DNA from: CAVRQM01 sp963732775
GTDB lineage: Bacteria; Pseudomonadota; Alphaproteobacteria; Acetobacterales; Acetobacteraceae
Reading direction: 5' to 3'
DNA length: 64,000 nt
Assembly (NCBI GenBank): GCA_963732775.1
Contig: CAVTAR010000001.1
Location: 620,001 to 684,000 of the forward strand
The notes below the pieces were generated by a model. It ran no database searches, had not been told where the DNA came from, and saw nothing but the letters and a program-made list of their open reading frames with translations. Shown here in pieces: positions 7,164-15,208 of the stretch; positions within the stretch are counted from its first letter, which is position 1, and each line of letters begins with the position of its first letter. Position numbers and translations under genes: made by a program.

Positions 7164-9023
7164 ATGTTCCGCACATTCGAGAGCCTGCTGCCGGCGACCT
7201 CGCTGCCGCCGGACAGCCCGCCGCCGTCGCTCGGCGAGCCGGGCGCGCTGTGGCGGTTCTACTGGCACTACGCGCGCCAGGCGCGGCTGCTGCTGCCGGC
7301 GCTGCTCGCCACCGGGCTCGTCGTCGGCGTGCTGGACTCGCTGATCCCGGTGTTCTTCGGCCGCGTGGTGGCGCTCGTCTCGCACCACACGCCGGCGGCG
7401 CTGCTGAGCGAGGCCTGGCCGCAGCTCGCCGGGATGGCGGCGGTGCTGCTGCTGCTGCGCCCGGCCGCCCTGCTGCTGCAGGCGCTGGTGACGAACCAGG
7501 CGATCGCGCCGAACCTGATGAACCTCGTGCGCTGGCAGGCGCACTGGCACGTCGTGCGGCAGAGCTGGGCGTTTTTCCAGAACGACTTCGCCGGCCGCAT
7601 CGCCAACCGGGTGATGCAGGTCGGCCCGGCCCTGCGCGAGAGCGTGATCAGCTCGACCAACGCGGTCTGGTACATCGTCGTCTATGGCGGCAGCGCAATG
7701 ACGGTGCTCGCGAGCCACGACTGGCGGCTCGCCATCCCGACCGCGGTGTGGTTCTGCGGCTATGCCGGGCTGCTGCGGGTGTTCGTGCCGCGGATGCGCG
7801 AGCGCTCGCGCATCGTCTCGGGGATGCGCTCGGAGCTCACCGGCCGGGTGGTGGACAGCTACACCAACATCCTGACGGTGAAGCTGTTCGCCTCGGCGCG
7901 CGACGAGGACCGCTTCGTGCAGGAGGCGATCGACGACCACACCGCCGCCTTCAAGCGGCAGCTGCACATCACCACCGGCTTCAGCTTCTCGCTGGCCTGC
8001 ATGAACGCGCTCCACGTCGCCGCCGTGGCGACCGCCGCTCTGCTGCTGTGGCGCGCCGGGCGGGTGGGGGTCGACGTGGTGGCGATGGCGCTGCCGCTGT
8101 CCTGGCAGATCTCGCAGATGGCGGGTTGGGTCGCGCAGAACGTCACCGGCATATTCGAGAACGTCGGCATGGTGCAGGAATCGATGCGCTCGGTCGCCGT
8201 GCCGCGCCAGCTGCCCGACCCGCCGGGCGCGACCGAACTCGCCGTCACGCGCGGCGCGATCAGCTTCCAGCACGTCCGCTTCGGCTACGGCACCGAGCGC
8301 GGCGTGCTGCACGACCTGTCGCTCGACATCGCCGGCGGCGAGCGCGTCGGGCTCGTGGGGCATTCCGGGGCCGGCAAGAGCACGCTGGTGAACCTGCTGC
8401 TCGGCTTCTACGCGCTGGAGGGTGGGCGCATCCTGATCGACGGGCAGGACATCGCCGGCGTCACGCAGGAGAGCCTACGCCGCCGCATCGCGATGGTCAC
8501 GCAGGACACCTCGCTGCTGCACCGCTCGATCCGCGAGAACATCCGCTACGGCCGGCCGAGCGCCAGCGAGGCGGAGGTGGAGGAGGCGGCGCGCCGCGCC
8601 GAGGCGCTCGGGTTCATCGAGCGGCTGGAGGACTGGCTCGGGCGCCAGGGGCTCGACGCGCATGTCGGCGAGCGCGGGGTCAAGCTGTCGGGCGGGCAGC
8701 GGCAGCGGGTGGCGATCGCGCGGGTGATCCTGAAGGACGCGCCCATCCTGGTGCTGGACGAGGCCACGTCGGCCCTCGATTCCGAGGTGGAGGCGGCGAT
8801 CCAGGGCCAGCTCGATCGGCTGATGCGCGGGCGCACGGTGCTGGCCATCGCGCACCGCCTGTCCACCATCGCGCGCATGGACCGCCTCGTGGTGCTGGAG
8901 CATGGCCGCATCGTCGAGCAGGGGTCGCATGCGGCACTGCTGGCGGCGGGAGGCGCCTACGCGCGTTTGTGGCAGCGGCAATCTGGCGGCTTTCTGGAGA
9001 CGGCGGCCCGGCAGGCGGCGTGA
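7164..9023 (+). CDS. ABC transporter, fused permease and ATPase (exporter type)
   Basis: A 619-residue half-transporter of the MsbA/type I exporter class. The membrane domain (residues about 25-340, six segments) is followed by the nucleotide-binding domain with Walker A GHSGAGKST near residue 399, signature LSGGQRQR, Walker B ILVLDEATSALD and the switch His in AIAHRLST. The ATG at 7164 is preceded directly by AAGGTGG. It should act as a homodimer pumping a lipid, glycolipid or small molecule; position behind a GT61 gene suggests a saccharide or lipid substrate, but this is inference. Confidence 0.9.
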   Translation: MFRTFESLLPATSLPPDSPPPSLGEPGALWRFYWHYARQARLLLPALLATGLVVGVLDSLIPVFFGRVVALVSHHTPAALLSEAWPQLAGMAAVLLLLRPAALLLQALVTNQAIAPNLMNLVRWQAHWHVVRQSWAFFQNDFAGRIANRVMQVGPALRESVISSTNAVWYIVVYGGSAMTVLASHDWRLAIPTAVWFCGYAGLLRVFVPRMRERSRIVSGMRSELTGRVVDSYTNILTVKLFASARDEDRFVQEAIDDHTAAFKRQLHITTGFSFSLACMNALHVAAVATAALLLWRAGRVGVDVVAMALPLSWQISQMAGWVAQNVTGIFENVGMVQESMRSVAVPRQLPDPPGATELAVTRGAISFQHVRFGYGTERGVLHDLSLDIAGGERVGLVGHSGAGKSTLVNLLLGFYALEGGRILIDGQDIAGVTQESLRRRIAMVTQDTSLLHRSIRENIRYGRPSASEAEVEEAARRAEALGFIERLEDWLGRQGLDAHVGERGVKLSGGQRQRVAIARVILKDAPILVLDEATSALDSEVEAAIQGQLDRLMRGRTVLAIAHRLSTIARMDRLVVLEHGRIVEQGSHAALLAAGGAYARLWQRQSGGFLETAARQAA

Positions 9024-9079
9024 TTTGCTTCCAGGTTGCGCCCCGGTCAGGCATACTCCCGCTCTGATTGGAGCGGATC

Positions 9080-9529
9080 ATGAGCGGCGACGAGACGGGC
9101 CAGATCATCGAGTTGCTGAACACCATCCTGAAGCGGCTGGACACATACGACGGGCGCTTCGACGCCGTGGACAAGCGCTTCGACGCCCAGGACAAGCGCT
9201 TCGACGCCCAGGACAGGCGCTTCGATGCCGTGGACCAGCGCTTTGACGCCCAGGACAGGCGCTTCGACGCCTTGGACAAGCGGCTCGACCGGATCGACGC
9301 CCGGCTCGATCGCTTCGATTCGATGCGGGTCGAGTTGCTGGCGCAGAGCGAACGGGTGCTGAACGAGATGTCGCAGCTGCGCGACGACATGACCGTGGTG
9401 ATGGCCCGCGTCGACCGGGTCGATGCGACGGCGCAGAGCGTGGTCGTCGAGGTGCGCGCGCAGCACCGGCAATGGCAGCGCATGAATGCGCGCCTGACGG
9501 CCGTGGAGGAGAAGACCGGGATCGCCTGA
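9080..9529 (+). CDS. Hypothetical coiled-coil protein with RFDAxDx heptad repeats
   Basis: A 149-residue protein I cannot assign a function to. Residues about 18-80 consist of nine consecutive heptads of the pattern RFDAxDK/R, encoded by 21-base tandem repeats. Hydrophobic F/L recurs with alternating D, predicting a long amphipathic coiled coil. The C-terminal part (MSQLRDDMTVVMARVDRV...) continues the helix. No signal peptide or membrane segment is seen. The start ATG 9080 has GGAG six bases upstream. Such proteins are commonly oligomerising or scaffold proteins; it stands alone between an ABC exporter and an acetyltransferase. Confidence 0.75.
   Translation: MSGDETGQIIELLNTILKRLDTYDGRFDAVDKRFDAQDKRFDAQDRRFDAVDQRFDAQDRRFDALDKRLDRIDARLDRFDSMRVELLAQSERVLNEMSQLRDDMTVVMARVDRVDATAQSVVVEVRAQHRQWQRMNARLTAVEEKTGIA
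9131..9319. repeat. Nine tandem 21-bp units inside the coiled-coil gene
   Basis: Units start at 9131, 9152, 9173, 9194, 9215, 9236, 9257, 9278 and 9299. The core AAGCGCTTCGACGCCCAGGA is nearly exact in units 3-7 and drifts in the first and last two. The length is a multiple of seven codons, so expansion or contraction by slippage keeps frame and heptad register. Confidence 0.85.
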
Positions 9530-9537
9530 ACCGCCCG

Positions 9538-10044
9538 ATGCCCGTGCCCGTGCCCGTGCCCGTCCGCGACGCGACCGAGGCCGACCTCGCGCGCATCCTG
9601 GCCATCACCAACCAGGCGATCGGCGAGACCACGGCGCTGTGGACGATCACCCCGGCCACCCTCGACACCCGCGCCGCCTGGATGCGCGAGCGGCTCGGCG
9701 GCGGCTTCCCGGTGCTGGTCGCCGAGCATGGCGGCGAGGTCGCCGGCTTCGCCTCGTTCGGGCCGTTCCGCCCGCACGACGGCTACCTGCACACCGTGGA
9801 GCACTCGCTCTACGTCGACCCTCCGAGGCAGGGGCGCGGGCTGGGCCGGGCGTTGCTGGCGGCCCTCGTCGCCAGGGCGACGCTCGCCGGCAAGCACGCC
9901 ATGGTGGGCGGCATCGAGGCGTCCAATGCCGCGTCGATCGCCCTGCATCGCGCCGCCGGCTTCGAGGAGGCCGGCACCTTGCGCGAGGTGGGCCGGAAGT
10001 TCGACCGCTGGCTCGACCTGCTGTTCATGGTGCGGCGCCTGTAG
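9538..10044 (+). CDS. GNAT N-acetyltransferase, phosphinothricin/YncA type
   Basis: A 168-residue acetyl-CoA-dependent acetyltransferase. The family signature is clear: RDATEADLARILAITNQAI at the start, EHSLYVDPPRQGRGLGRALL carrying the pyrophosphate-binding R/QxxGxG/A loop, and GGIEASNAASIALHRAAGFEEAGTLREVGRKF near the end, typical of the Pat/Bar/YncA branch that acetylates L-phosphinothricin, methionine sulfoximine or similar amino groups. The N terminus reads MPVPVPVPV, from a CCCGTG hexamer repeat, and is probably not functional. Confidence 0.88.
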   Translation: MPVPVPVPVRDATEADLARILAITNQAIGETTALWTITPATLDTRAAWMRERLGGGFPVLVAEHGGEVAGFASFGPFRPHDGYLHTVEHSLYVDPPRQGRGLGRALLAALVARATLAGKHAMVGGIEASNAASIALHRAAGFEEAGTLREVGRKFDRWLDLLFMVRRL

Positions 10045-10103
10045 CAGGCTGCCCCGCGCGATTCGCACGCCCGCCGACGCGGCAGCCGTGCTGACTGGGC
10101 GCC

Positions 10104-10697
10104 ATGCCGATCCCCTTCCTGGCCATCGCCGCCTTCACCGTCGCCGCGTCGGTCACGCCGGGTCCGAACAACGTCATGGTGGCCGCGTCGGCGGCCAATC
10201 ACGGGTTCCGCGCGACCCTGCCGCACTGTGCCGGGATCATGGTCGGCTTCGCGGTCATGGCGGCGGTGGTGGGCCTCGGCGTGGCCGGGCTGCTGACCGC
10301 GTTCCCCACGGTGGCGCTGGTGCTGCGCTGGGTCGCGCTCGCCTGGCTGTTGGTGCTGGCCTGGCGGATCGCCCGAGCCGGCGCCCCCGGCAGCGGTCCC
10401 GCCCGCCCGCCCATGGGCTTCCTGGGGGGCGCGTTGTTCCAGTGGGTGAACCCGAAGGCGTGGCTGATGGCGGTCGGCGCCAACGCGGCCTTCGTCTCGT
10501 CTGGCGCGCCGCTGCTGCCGCAGGTGGCCACCGTCGCGTTCGCGTTCTTGCTGCTCGGCACGCCATGCGTGCTGCTGTGGGCGGCGATCGGGGGAGCGGC
10601 TGGGCGGCTGCTGCACTCGCCGCTGCGGCTGCGCGCCTACAACCTGCTGATGGCGACCCTGATGGTGGCCTCGATGCTGCCCGTGGCCTTCGAGTGA
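10104..10697 (+). CDS. LysE/RhtB family amino-acid exporter
   Basis: A 197-residue inner-membrane protein with about six hydrophobic segments. The SVTPGPNNVMV block and GGALFQWVNPKAWLMAVGANAAF are diagnostic for the LysE/RhtB superfamily, which exports amino acids or their analogues. No regulator is adjacent. The last 20 bases including the stop are duplicated 32 bp downstream (10711-10730). Confidence 0.88.
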   Translation: MPIPFLAIAAFTVAASVTPGPNNVMVAASAANHGFRATLPHCAGIMVGFAVMAAVVGLGVAGLLTAFPTVALVLRWVALAWLLVLAWRIARAGAPGSGPARPPMGFLGGALFQWVNPKAWLMAVGANAAFVSSGAPLLPQVATVAFAFLLLGTPCVLLWAAIGGAAGRLLHSPLRLRAYNLLMATLMVASMLPVAFE

Positions 10698-10730
10698 GGC
10701 GCGCGCCCGCGCCCGTGGCCTTCGAGTGAG
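10679..10730. repeat. Direct repeat of the lysE 3' end
   Basis: GCCCGTGGCCTTCGAGTGAG occurs at 10679-10698, covering the lysE stop, and again at 10711-10730. It looks like a local duplication between lysE and the chromate transporter gene. Confidence 0.8.
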
Positions 10731-10757
10731 CCGCGCGCCGCAGCCCGCGATGCCCGG

Positions 10758-11321
10758 GTGAGCCGCGCGCCCGCGCGCGCCGCCGCGCCCGGCCCGGCGG
10801 CGCTGTTTGTCGCGTTCTTCGGCGTCGGCATCGTCGGCTTCGGCGGCGTGCTGCCGTGGCTGCGGCGGATGGTGGTGGAACAGCGCGGCTGGATGACGCC
10901 GGCCGCGTTCACCGACATGCTGGCGTTCTGCCAGATCCTGCCAGGACCGAACGTGGTCAACTTCTCGGTCTGCTTCGGCGGCCGCGCCGCTGGCGTGCGC
11001 GGTGCCGTGGCGGCCCTGGCGGGGCTGCTGGTCGGGCCGGTGGTGATCGTGGTGGCGCTCGGCGCCGTCTATCAGCGCCTGGCCCCCTATCCGGTCGTGG
11101 CCGGGGCGATGGGCGGGCTGTCGGCCGCCGCCTGCGGCCTGGTGCTGGCGACCGCGGTCAAGATCGGCCAGCCGCTGCGGGGCCGGCCGCTCGGGCTGGC
11201 GGTGGCCGCCGTGACATTCGCCGCCGTCGCCATCCTGCGGCTGCCGCTATGGCCGACGATCCTGGTTCTGGCGCCGCTCAGCACGCTGCTACACGCCCGC
11301 GCCGACAGGGAGCGCGGATGA
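10758..11321 (+). CDS. Chromate transporter, N-terminal-type subunit (short-chain CHR)
   Basis: A 187-residue membrane protein with one CHR domain: FGVGIVGFGGVLPWLRRMVVE and FCQILPGPNVVNFSVCFGG are the conserved blocks. Short-chain CHR proteins work as pairs, equivalent to the two halves of ChrA, to export chromate, or in some bacteria other oxyanions. The start is a GTG at 10758. The gene overlaps the next CHR gene by 4 bp (ATGA), indicating translational coupling. Confidence 0.88.
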   Translation: MSRAPARAAAPGPAALFVAFFGVGIVGFGGVLPWLRRMVVEQRGWMTPAAFTDMLAFCQILPGPNVVNFSVCFGGRAAGVRGAVAALAGLLVGPVVIVVALGAVYQRLAPYPVVAGAMGGLSAAACGLVLATAVKIGQPLRGRPLGLAVAAVTFAAVAILRLPLWPTILVLAPLSTLLHARADRERG

Positions 11322-11842
11322 CCGAGCGGCTGCTCGCGCTGGCCGCGACCTGCGCGCAGTTGGGCCTGCTGGCGGTGGGCGGGATCAACAGCATCATCCC
11401 CGAGATGCAGCGCCAGGTGGTCGAACTGCGGCACTGGATGACGGCGCGCGAGTTCGCCGCCCTATTCGCGCTGGCGCAGGCGGCGCCCGGGCCGAACCTG
11501 CTGGTAGTGACCCTGGTCGGCTGGCATGTCGCGGGGTGGGCGGGGGCGGCGGTTGCCACCGGCAGCACGATCGGGCCGACCTCGGTCGTGACCTTCTTCG
11601 CGTCGCGGGTGTGGCACCGGGACGGCGCTGGGCGCTGGCGCGACGTGCTGCAGGCCGGGCTCACGCCGGTCACCGTCGGGCTGGTGCTGGCCGCCGGCAC
11701 CCTGCTGGCGCGGGCGGCGGCGCGGCATTGGGGCGACCTGGCCGTCGTCGCCCTGGTGGCGCTGGTCACGCTGCGCGGCGGCGTCCACCCGCTCTGGCTG
11801 CTGGCCGCGGGCGCCGCGCTGGGGGCGGCCGGGGTGCTCTGA
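11318..11842 (+). CDS. Chromate transporter, C-terminal-type subunit (short-chain CHR)
   Basis: A 174-residue partner of the preceding gene. It repeats the CHR blocks (LLAVGGINSIIPEMQRQVVE; FALAQAAPGPNLLVVTLVGW) and has about six hydrophobic segments. The ATG at 11318 overlaps the stop of the upstream subunit. The two proteins probably form an antiparallel heterodimer in the inner membrane. It ends 10 bp before the convergent CHAP gene. Confidence 0.88.
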   Translation: MTERLLALAATCAQLGLLAVGGINSIIPEMQRQVVELRHWMTAREFAALFALAQAAPGPNLLVVTLVGWHVAGWAGAAVATGSTIGPTSVVTFFASRVWHRDGAGRWRDVLQAGLTPVTVGLVLAAGTLLARAAARHWGDLAVVALVALVTLRGGVHPLWLLAAGAALGAAGVL

Positions 11843-11852
11843 GGGCGCGGTG

Positions 11853-12617
11853 CTACTGGAAGCCGTGGTCCGCCGCGTCCAGGATCAGGCGCTTGGTCGT
11901 GCCGTGGCGGCCGGCCGGGCTGCGGGTCGGCAGCTCGGCCACCTCGTCGAAGCTCGCGCTCTGCACCACGGCGCGGCCCGTCTGCGCGCCGGCGCTGGCG
12001 TTGGCCAGCATCGTGCCCGAGTCGGGTCGGTCGTAGATGAAGCCGTAGGTCGGGTAGGTGCTGCCGTAGTCGCCGCCGCGGGCGAGCGCGACACGCACCT
12101 GCGACCAGTCGTTGGCGGGCGACACGTCGACCACGTTCACGTGGCGGGCGACGCTGCCCTTGCTCCAGTTCGCGTGCTCGATCTCGATGCTGCGCGGGTC
12201 GAGCACGGCGGTGACGACCGCCACGTGGCCGAGCCGCATCCGGCCCGTGGCACGGAAGTTCAGCACGCTGCCGGGTTCCGGCCGCTCGCCGCGTTCGTAG
12301 ATGCCGGCGGCGGCCTCCCACCAGTTGGCGGCGTTGCCCTTCAGCTCGATGCCGGAGGCGGCGCGGGCGAACGGCACGCATTGCAGGCCACCGCCGTAGC
12401 CGGCGTAGCGGTACTTGGCACCCTTGAGGTTCACGAGCTTGGTGTGGCGATGCCCCGGGGAGGCCGCCGTCGTGTGCAGTTGATGCGCAGACGTGACGGC
12501 AGTGCTGCTGCTAGAGTGGCGGACCTTGGCTTGGGCAGCAACAGAAAAGCCGCAGGTGGTGGCGACGAGGACGGTTCCGATCATGACAAAGCTGCCGGAA
12601 CGGACTGTGCGCATCAT
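11853..12617 (-). CDS. CHAP-domain amidase, secreted
   Basis: A 254-residue exported protein. A signal peptide (MMRTVRSGSF...TTCGFSVAAQAKV) is followed by a CHAP domain with the catalytic Cys in GGLQCVPFARAASG and His in RLGHVAVVTAV, plus EHANW. CHAP enzymes cleave peptidoglycan peptides as amidases or endopeptidases in the periplasm. Residues after about 190 contain no further recognisable domain. The double ATG at 12612-12617 was chosen because it begins the signal peptide; a longer start to 12680 is possible but gives a non-signal-like N terminus. Confidence 0.82.
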   Translation of the reverse strand: MMRTVRSGSFVMIGTVLVATTCGFSVAAQAKVRHSSSSTAVTSAHQLHTTAASPGHRHTKLVNLKGAKYRYAGYGGGLQCVPFARAASGIELKGNAANWWEAAAGIYERGERPEPGSVLNFRATGRMRLGHVAVVTAVLDPRSIEIEHANWSKGSVARHVNVVDVSPANDWSQVRVALARGGDYGSTYPTYGFIYDRPDSGTMLANASAGAQTGRAVVQSASFDEVAELPTRSPAGRHGTTKRLILDAADHGFQ

Positions 12618-12890
12618 GCCAATCGCCTTTTCGTGATGTGGCTGATGCAATCGGTAACAACGGGTCTGTGAATGTGACAACCCGGAAATCGCGCCGACAC
12701 AAAGCAGCCATGCGATATTGCCGAAATCGGGCTGTGGATAACCGCGGTTTAGAGGACCGCATACCTAAAAACGGCCACTGGACGGAATGTGTGGCCTATT
12801 TGCGGCTTGCGTGTGGCGTCTTTGCATCATGCGCGAGCGCCACAGTGTGACAATCCTGCGGCGCCAGGTTGGCGACGGCTCCGCATCGTT

Positions 12891-13241
12891 TTACTTGCAG
12901 GCCGTCACCATGATTTCCACCAGGATTTTCGGCTCGGCCATGTTGGCCTCGACGCAGGCGCGCGCCGGCGCGCCGCCCTCCGGCAGCCAGGCGGACCAGA
13001 CGACGTTCATCGCCTCGCGGTCGCGGATGTCCTTGAGCCAGATCTGCGCCTGCAGCAGCCGCGTCTTGTCGGTCCCGTGGCGTTCCAGCAGCTCGTCGAT
13101 CTGCGCCAGCGTCTCCTCCGTCTGGCCGATCACGTCTTTTGACAGGTCCTGCGCCGTGCAGCCCTGGAGATAGACGAAGTTGTGGTACTCGACCGCCTTG
13201 GCGAGCACGCGGCCCGGCTCGGTGCGCAGGATCTTGCTCAT
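12891..13241 (-). CDS. RidA/YjgF family protein
   Basis: A 116-residue protein of the RidA superfamily, small trimers that hydrolyse reactive enamine/imine intermediates. The fold markers VYLQGCTAQDL, QTEETLAQIDELLERHG and the PARACVEA segment with the substrate-binding Arg are present. The start at 13241 is backed by AGGAG eight bases upstream. It stands alone. Confidence 0.85.
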   Translation of the reverse strand: MSKILRTEPGRVLAKAVEYHNFVYLQGCTAQDLSKDVIGQTEETLAQIDELLERHGTDKTRLLQAQIWLKDIRDREAMNVVWSAWLPEGGAPARACVEANMAEPKILVEIMVTACK

Positions 13242-13329
13242 CGGGAACTCCTCGGAAGTGGAACACCAGGATGGCCGCATTCATCGCGCGCCCGCCAGCG
13301 GAAGACGGTGGCGGCGCGGGTGGCGGCGG

Positions 13330-13725
13330 TCAGGGCAACTGCGACGGCGGCGTCGCCTCGGGCGACGCGCCGCCGCTCGCGTTGGCGGGCGAGAGCTTGG
13401 CCCCCTGCGGCGCCCCGCTCGCGTTCAGGCAGTCGTCCACCAGGACGTCGCGCGCGTATTCGCCCGACAGGCCGCGCGTGGTGATCCCCGGCAGGCCGGT
13501 GCTGGCGAACGGCGCGTCGCGGCTGCTGGTCGCGAACTCGTCGGAGCGGTACAGCTCGGCGCGGTTCTGCTTCTGGTAGACCTCGTCCGCGCGCTGCCGG
13601 CACGCGGCGAGGGCCGCCACGTCGCGGTGCGTCGGGGGCGTCCGTGAGGCGCAGTGGACGAGCGATCCGGCGAGCAGCGCCATACCGGCCACCCGGAGCA
13701 CGTGAGGCACGCGGCGCAAGGTCAT
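13330..13725 (-). CDS. Hypothetical small lipoprotein
   Basis: 131 residues with a lipoprotein-like N terminus (VAGMALLAGSLVHC, Cys about residue 25), predicting an outer- or inner-membrane lipoprotein. The rest is hydrophilic with no domain I recognise; the C terminus is rich in Ala, Ser and Pro. Its ATG overlaps the stop of the upstream gene (13722-14267) by 4 bp, so the two are probably co-translated. Confidence 0.65.
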   Translation of the reverse strand: MTLRRVPHVLRVAGMALLAGSLVHCASRTPPTHRDVAALAACRQRADEVYQKQNRAELYRSDEFATSSRDAPFASTGLPGITTRGLSGEYARDVLVDDCLNASGAPQGAKLSPANASGGASPEATPPSQLP

Positions 13726-14267
13726 GGGGCAGCTCCGGAACGCAGGAGGGAGGCGGGGGCGAGCGAGGCGGCAGCCAGCCGGGCGCGCAGGCGCGGCTCG
13801 TCCAGGCGGCCCTCTTCGTTGAGCGGCAGCGCCGCGGCGGCCCGCCAGAGCTGCGGCTCGATCGCCGCCCCGTCGCGGCGCAGCGAGAACCACGGGCCGG
13901 CCCAGGCGGCCGAGGCCAGCAGGTCGACCAGCGCCAGCAGCCGCAGGCAGACCGAGATACCGTAGGCGCTGGCCAGGCCCAGCGTGCGGTCGACGGCGGT
14001 GGCCCAGCAGCAGGCGTCCGGGTCGGCGAGGGCCAACTCCGTGGACGGCGCGCCGTCGGCGCCGCGGAAACGGAACAGGCGCGGCACGCCCCAGTCCGCC
14101 CGAGCGGCCGCGTCGCGGGCGGCGTCCCACGCCGCCTCCAGGTCGCGCGCGCGCACCGGCGGCAGGTCGGCGGGCGGCACGGCCACGAGATAGCCGCGCG
14201 TGCCGTCGCGGGCGACCGCCACTTGGACGGGGCTGCTCGCGGGTCCGGGGCGAGGCGGGTCGGTCAT
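13722..14267 (-). CDS. Hypothetical protein, cytosolic
   Basis: 181 residues, no domain recognised. It contains a Trp-rich middle (LEAAWDAARDAAARADWGVPRLFRFRG) and a helix-rich C-terminal half (YGISVCLRLLALVDLLASAAW). Lacks a signal peptide. It is translationally coupled to the small lipoprotein gene downstream. Coding likelihood rests on uninterrupted frame and the coupling. Confidence 0.55.
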   Translation of the reverse strand: MTDPPRPGPASSPVQVAVARDGTRGYLVAVPPADLPPVRARDLEAAWDAARDAAARADWGVPRLFRFRGADGAPSTELALADPDACCWATAVDRTLGLASAYGISVCLRLLALVDLLASAAWAGPWFSLRRDGAAIEPQLWRAAAALPLNEEGRLDEPRLRARLAAASLAPASLLRSGAAP

Positions 14268-14378
14268 GCCCGCACCATGGCCCGGAACGCCGGCGCTGTC
14301 AGCCCGACCCTGCACCCGGGCGGGCCGGCCGATCATCGCCGGCAAGCCCCCGTCCGGCAGCCTCCCGAGCCGGCAACC

Positions 14379-15014
14379 TCAGAACACGTAGCCGCCGAAG
14401 ATCAGCACGAAGATGCCGAGATAGACGACGCCCCCGAGCCAGGCGACAATCGGCAGGCCGAGCGGCGCCCGCGGGATCGCGGCGAGCATGCCGCGCAGCG
14501 CCCCGGGCCGGTCGGTGCCGGCCAGCAGCGCCACCGGGCCGTCGGCTGCCTCGGGATGGGCCGGCATTCCGCCCAGCTCGGCGGCGAGGCGGTCGAGGAA
14601 ACCGCCGAACAGCCGCTCCGCCTGGCCGGCGTCGAGCGGCGCCTGGCCGCCCCCGCCACCCCCACCGCCACCATGCCCATGGACCAGCGCGCGCAGCACC
14701 GTGGCGTCGCCGTCGGCGGCGAGCTGCAGTGCCACCTCGCCGCGGGCGAACCGCCCCTGCGCGCCCTCGCCCTCGAAGGCCAGGCGCATCGCGCGGGGCG
14801 GGTCGCGCTCCAGCACGTGGGCCTGCACGCCCAGGCCGCCCGGCAAGCCGCCCGGCACCGCCTCCGGCCCGAAGGCGAGGCTGTAGTCGCGCTCGGAGCT
14901 GGCCAGCACGCGCTCGCAGCCCGGCAGCATCCGGCGCAGCGCCTCGGGGTCGACGAGGGCCGCCCAGACCCGATCGCAAGGCGCCGCGATCCGCCGCTCG
15001 GTGCTGAGTTCCAT
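14379..15014 (-). CDS. CoxG/SRPBCC-family protein with C-terminal membrane anchor
   Basis: 211 residues. The N-terminal 140 residues (FSTERRI-like start ELSTERRIAAPCDRVWAALVDPEALRRMLPGCE) match the CO-dehydrogenase subunit G family, a START-like lipid/ligand pocket; CoxG has been linked to membrane recruitment of carbon monoxide dehydrogenase. A run of nine glycines separates it from a helical segment, and residues about 188-211 form one membrane helix ending in GGYVF. No cox structural genes are in the window. The start has GGAG seven bases upstream. Confidence 0.78.
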   Translation of the reverse strand: MELSTERRIAAPCDRVWAALVDPEALRRMLPGCERVLASSERDYSLAFGPEAVPGGLPGGLGVQAHVLERDPPRAMRLAFEGEGAQGRFARGEVALQLAADGDATVLRALVHGHGGGGGGGGGQAPLDAGQAERLFGGFLDRLAAELGGMPAHPEAADGPVALLAGTDRPGALRGMLAAIPRAPLGLPIVAWLGGVVYLGIFVLIFGGYVF

Positions 15015-15208
15015 GGGTGCTCCGCGTGCCTGTGTGCCGGCGCCTCCAGCCCTGCCGCCCGGGCGACGGGTTGGCGACGCCGTGCTCGAACGATGCAAAG
15101 CGCGCCGCCGGCCTGGGTTCCGGCACTCGATACCGGCCGGCGGGACGAAGCCAGGCCGCCACCCCCGGGCGGCTTTGCCGGGCCGCTCCGCCGCGCTATG
15201 TCCGTCGC

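Noticed and set aside
5159..7174. 671-residue minus-strand frame joining tag with sequence opposite the GT61 gene
   Set aside because: Only the last 216 residues match Tag; the upstream part is antisense to a well-supported glycosyltransferase.
9131..9319. CRISPR-like regular repeat
   Set aside because: 21-bp units are contiguous, without spacers, and code for heptads in a protein. No CRISPR array or cas gene is seen anywhere in the window.
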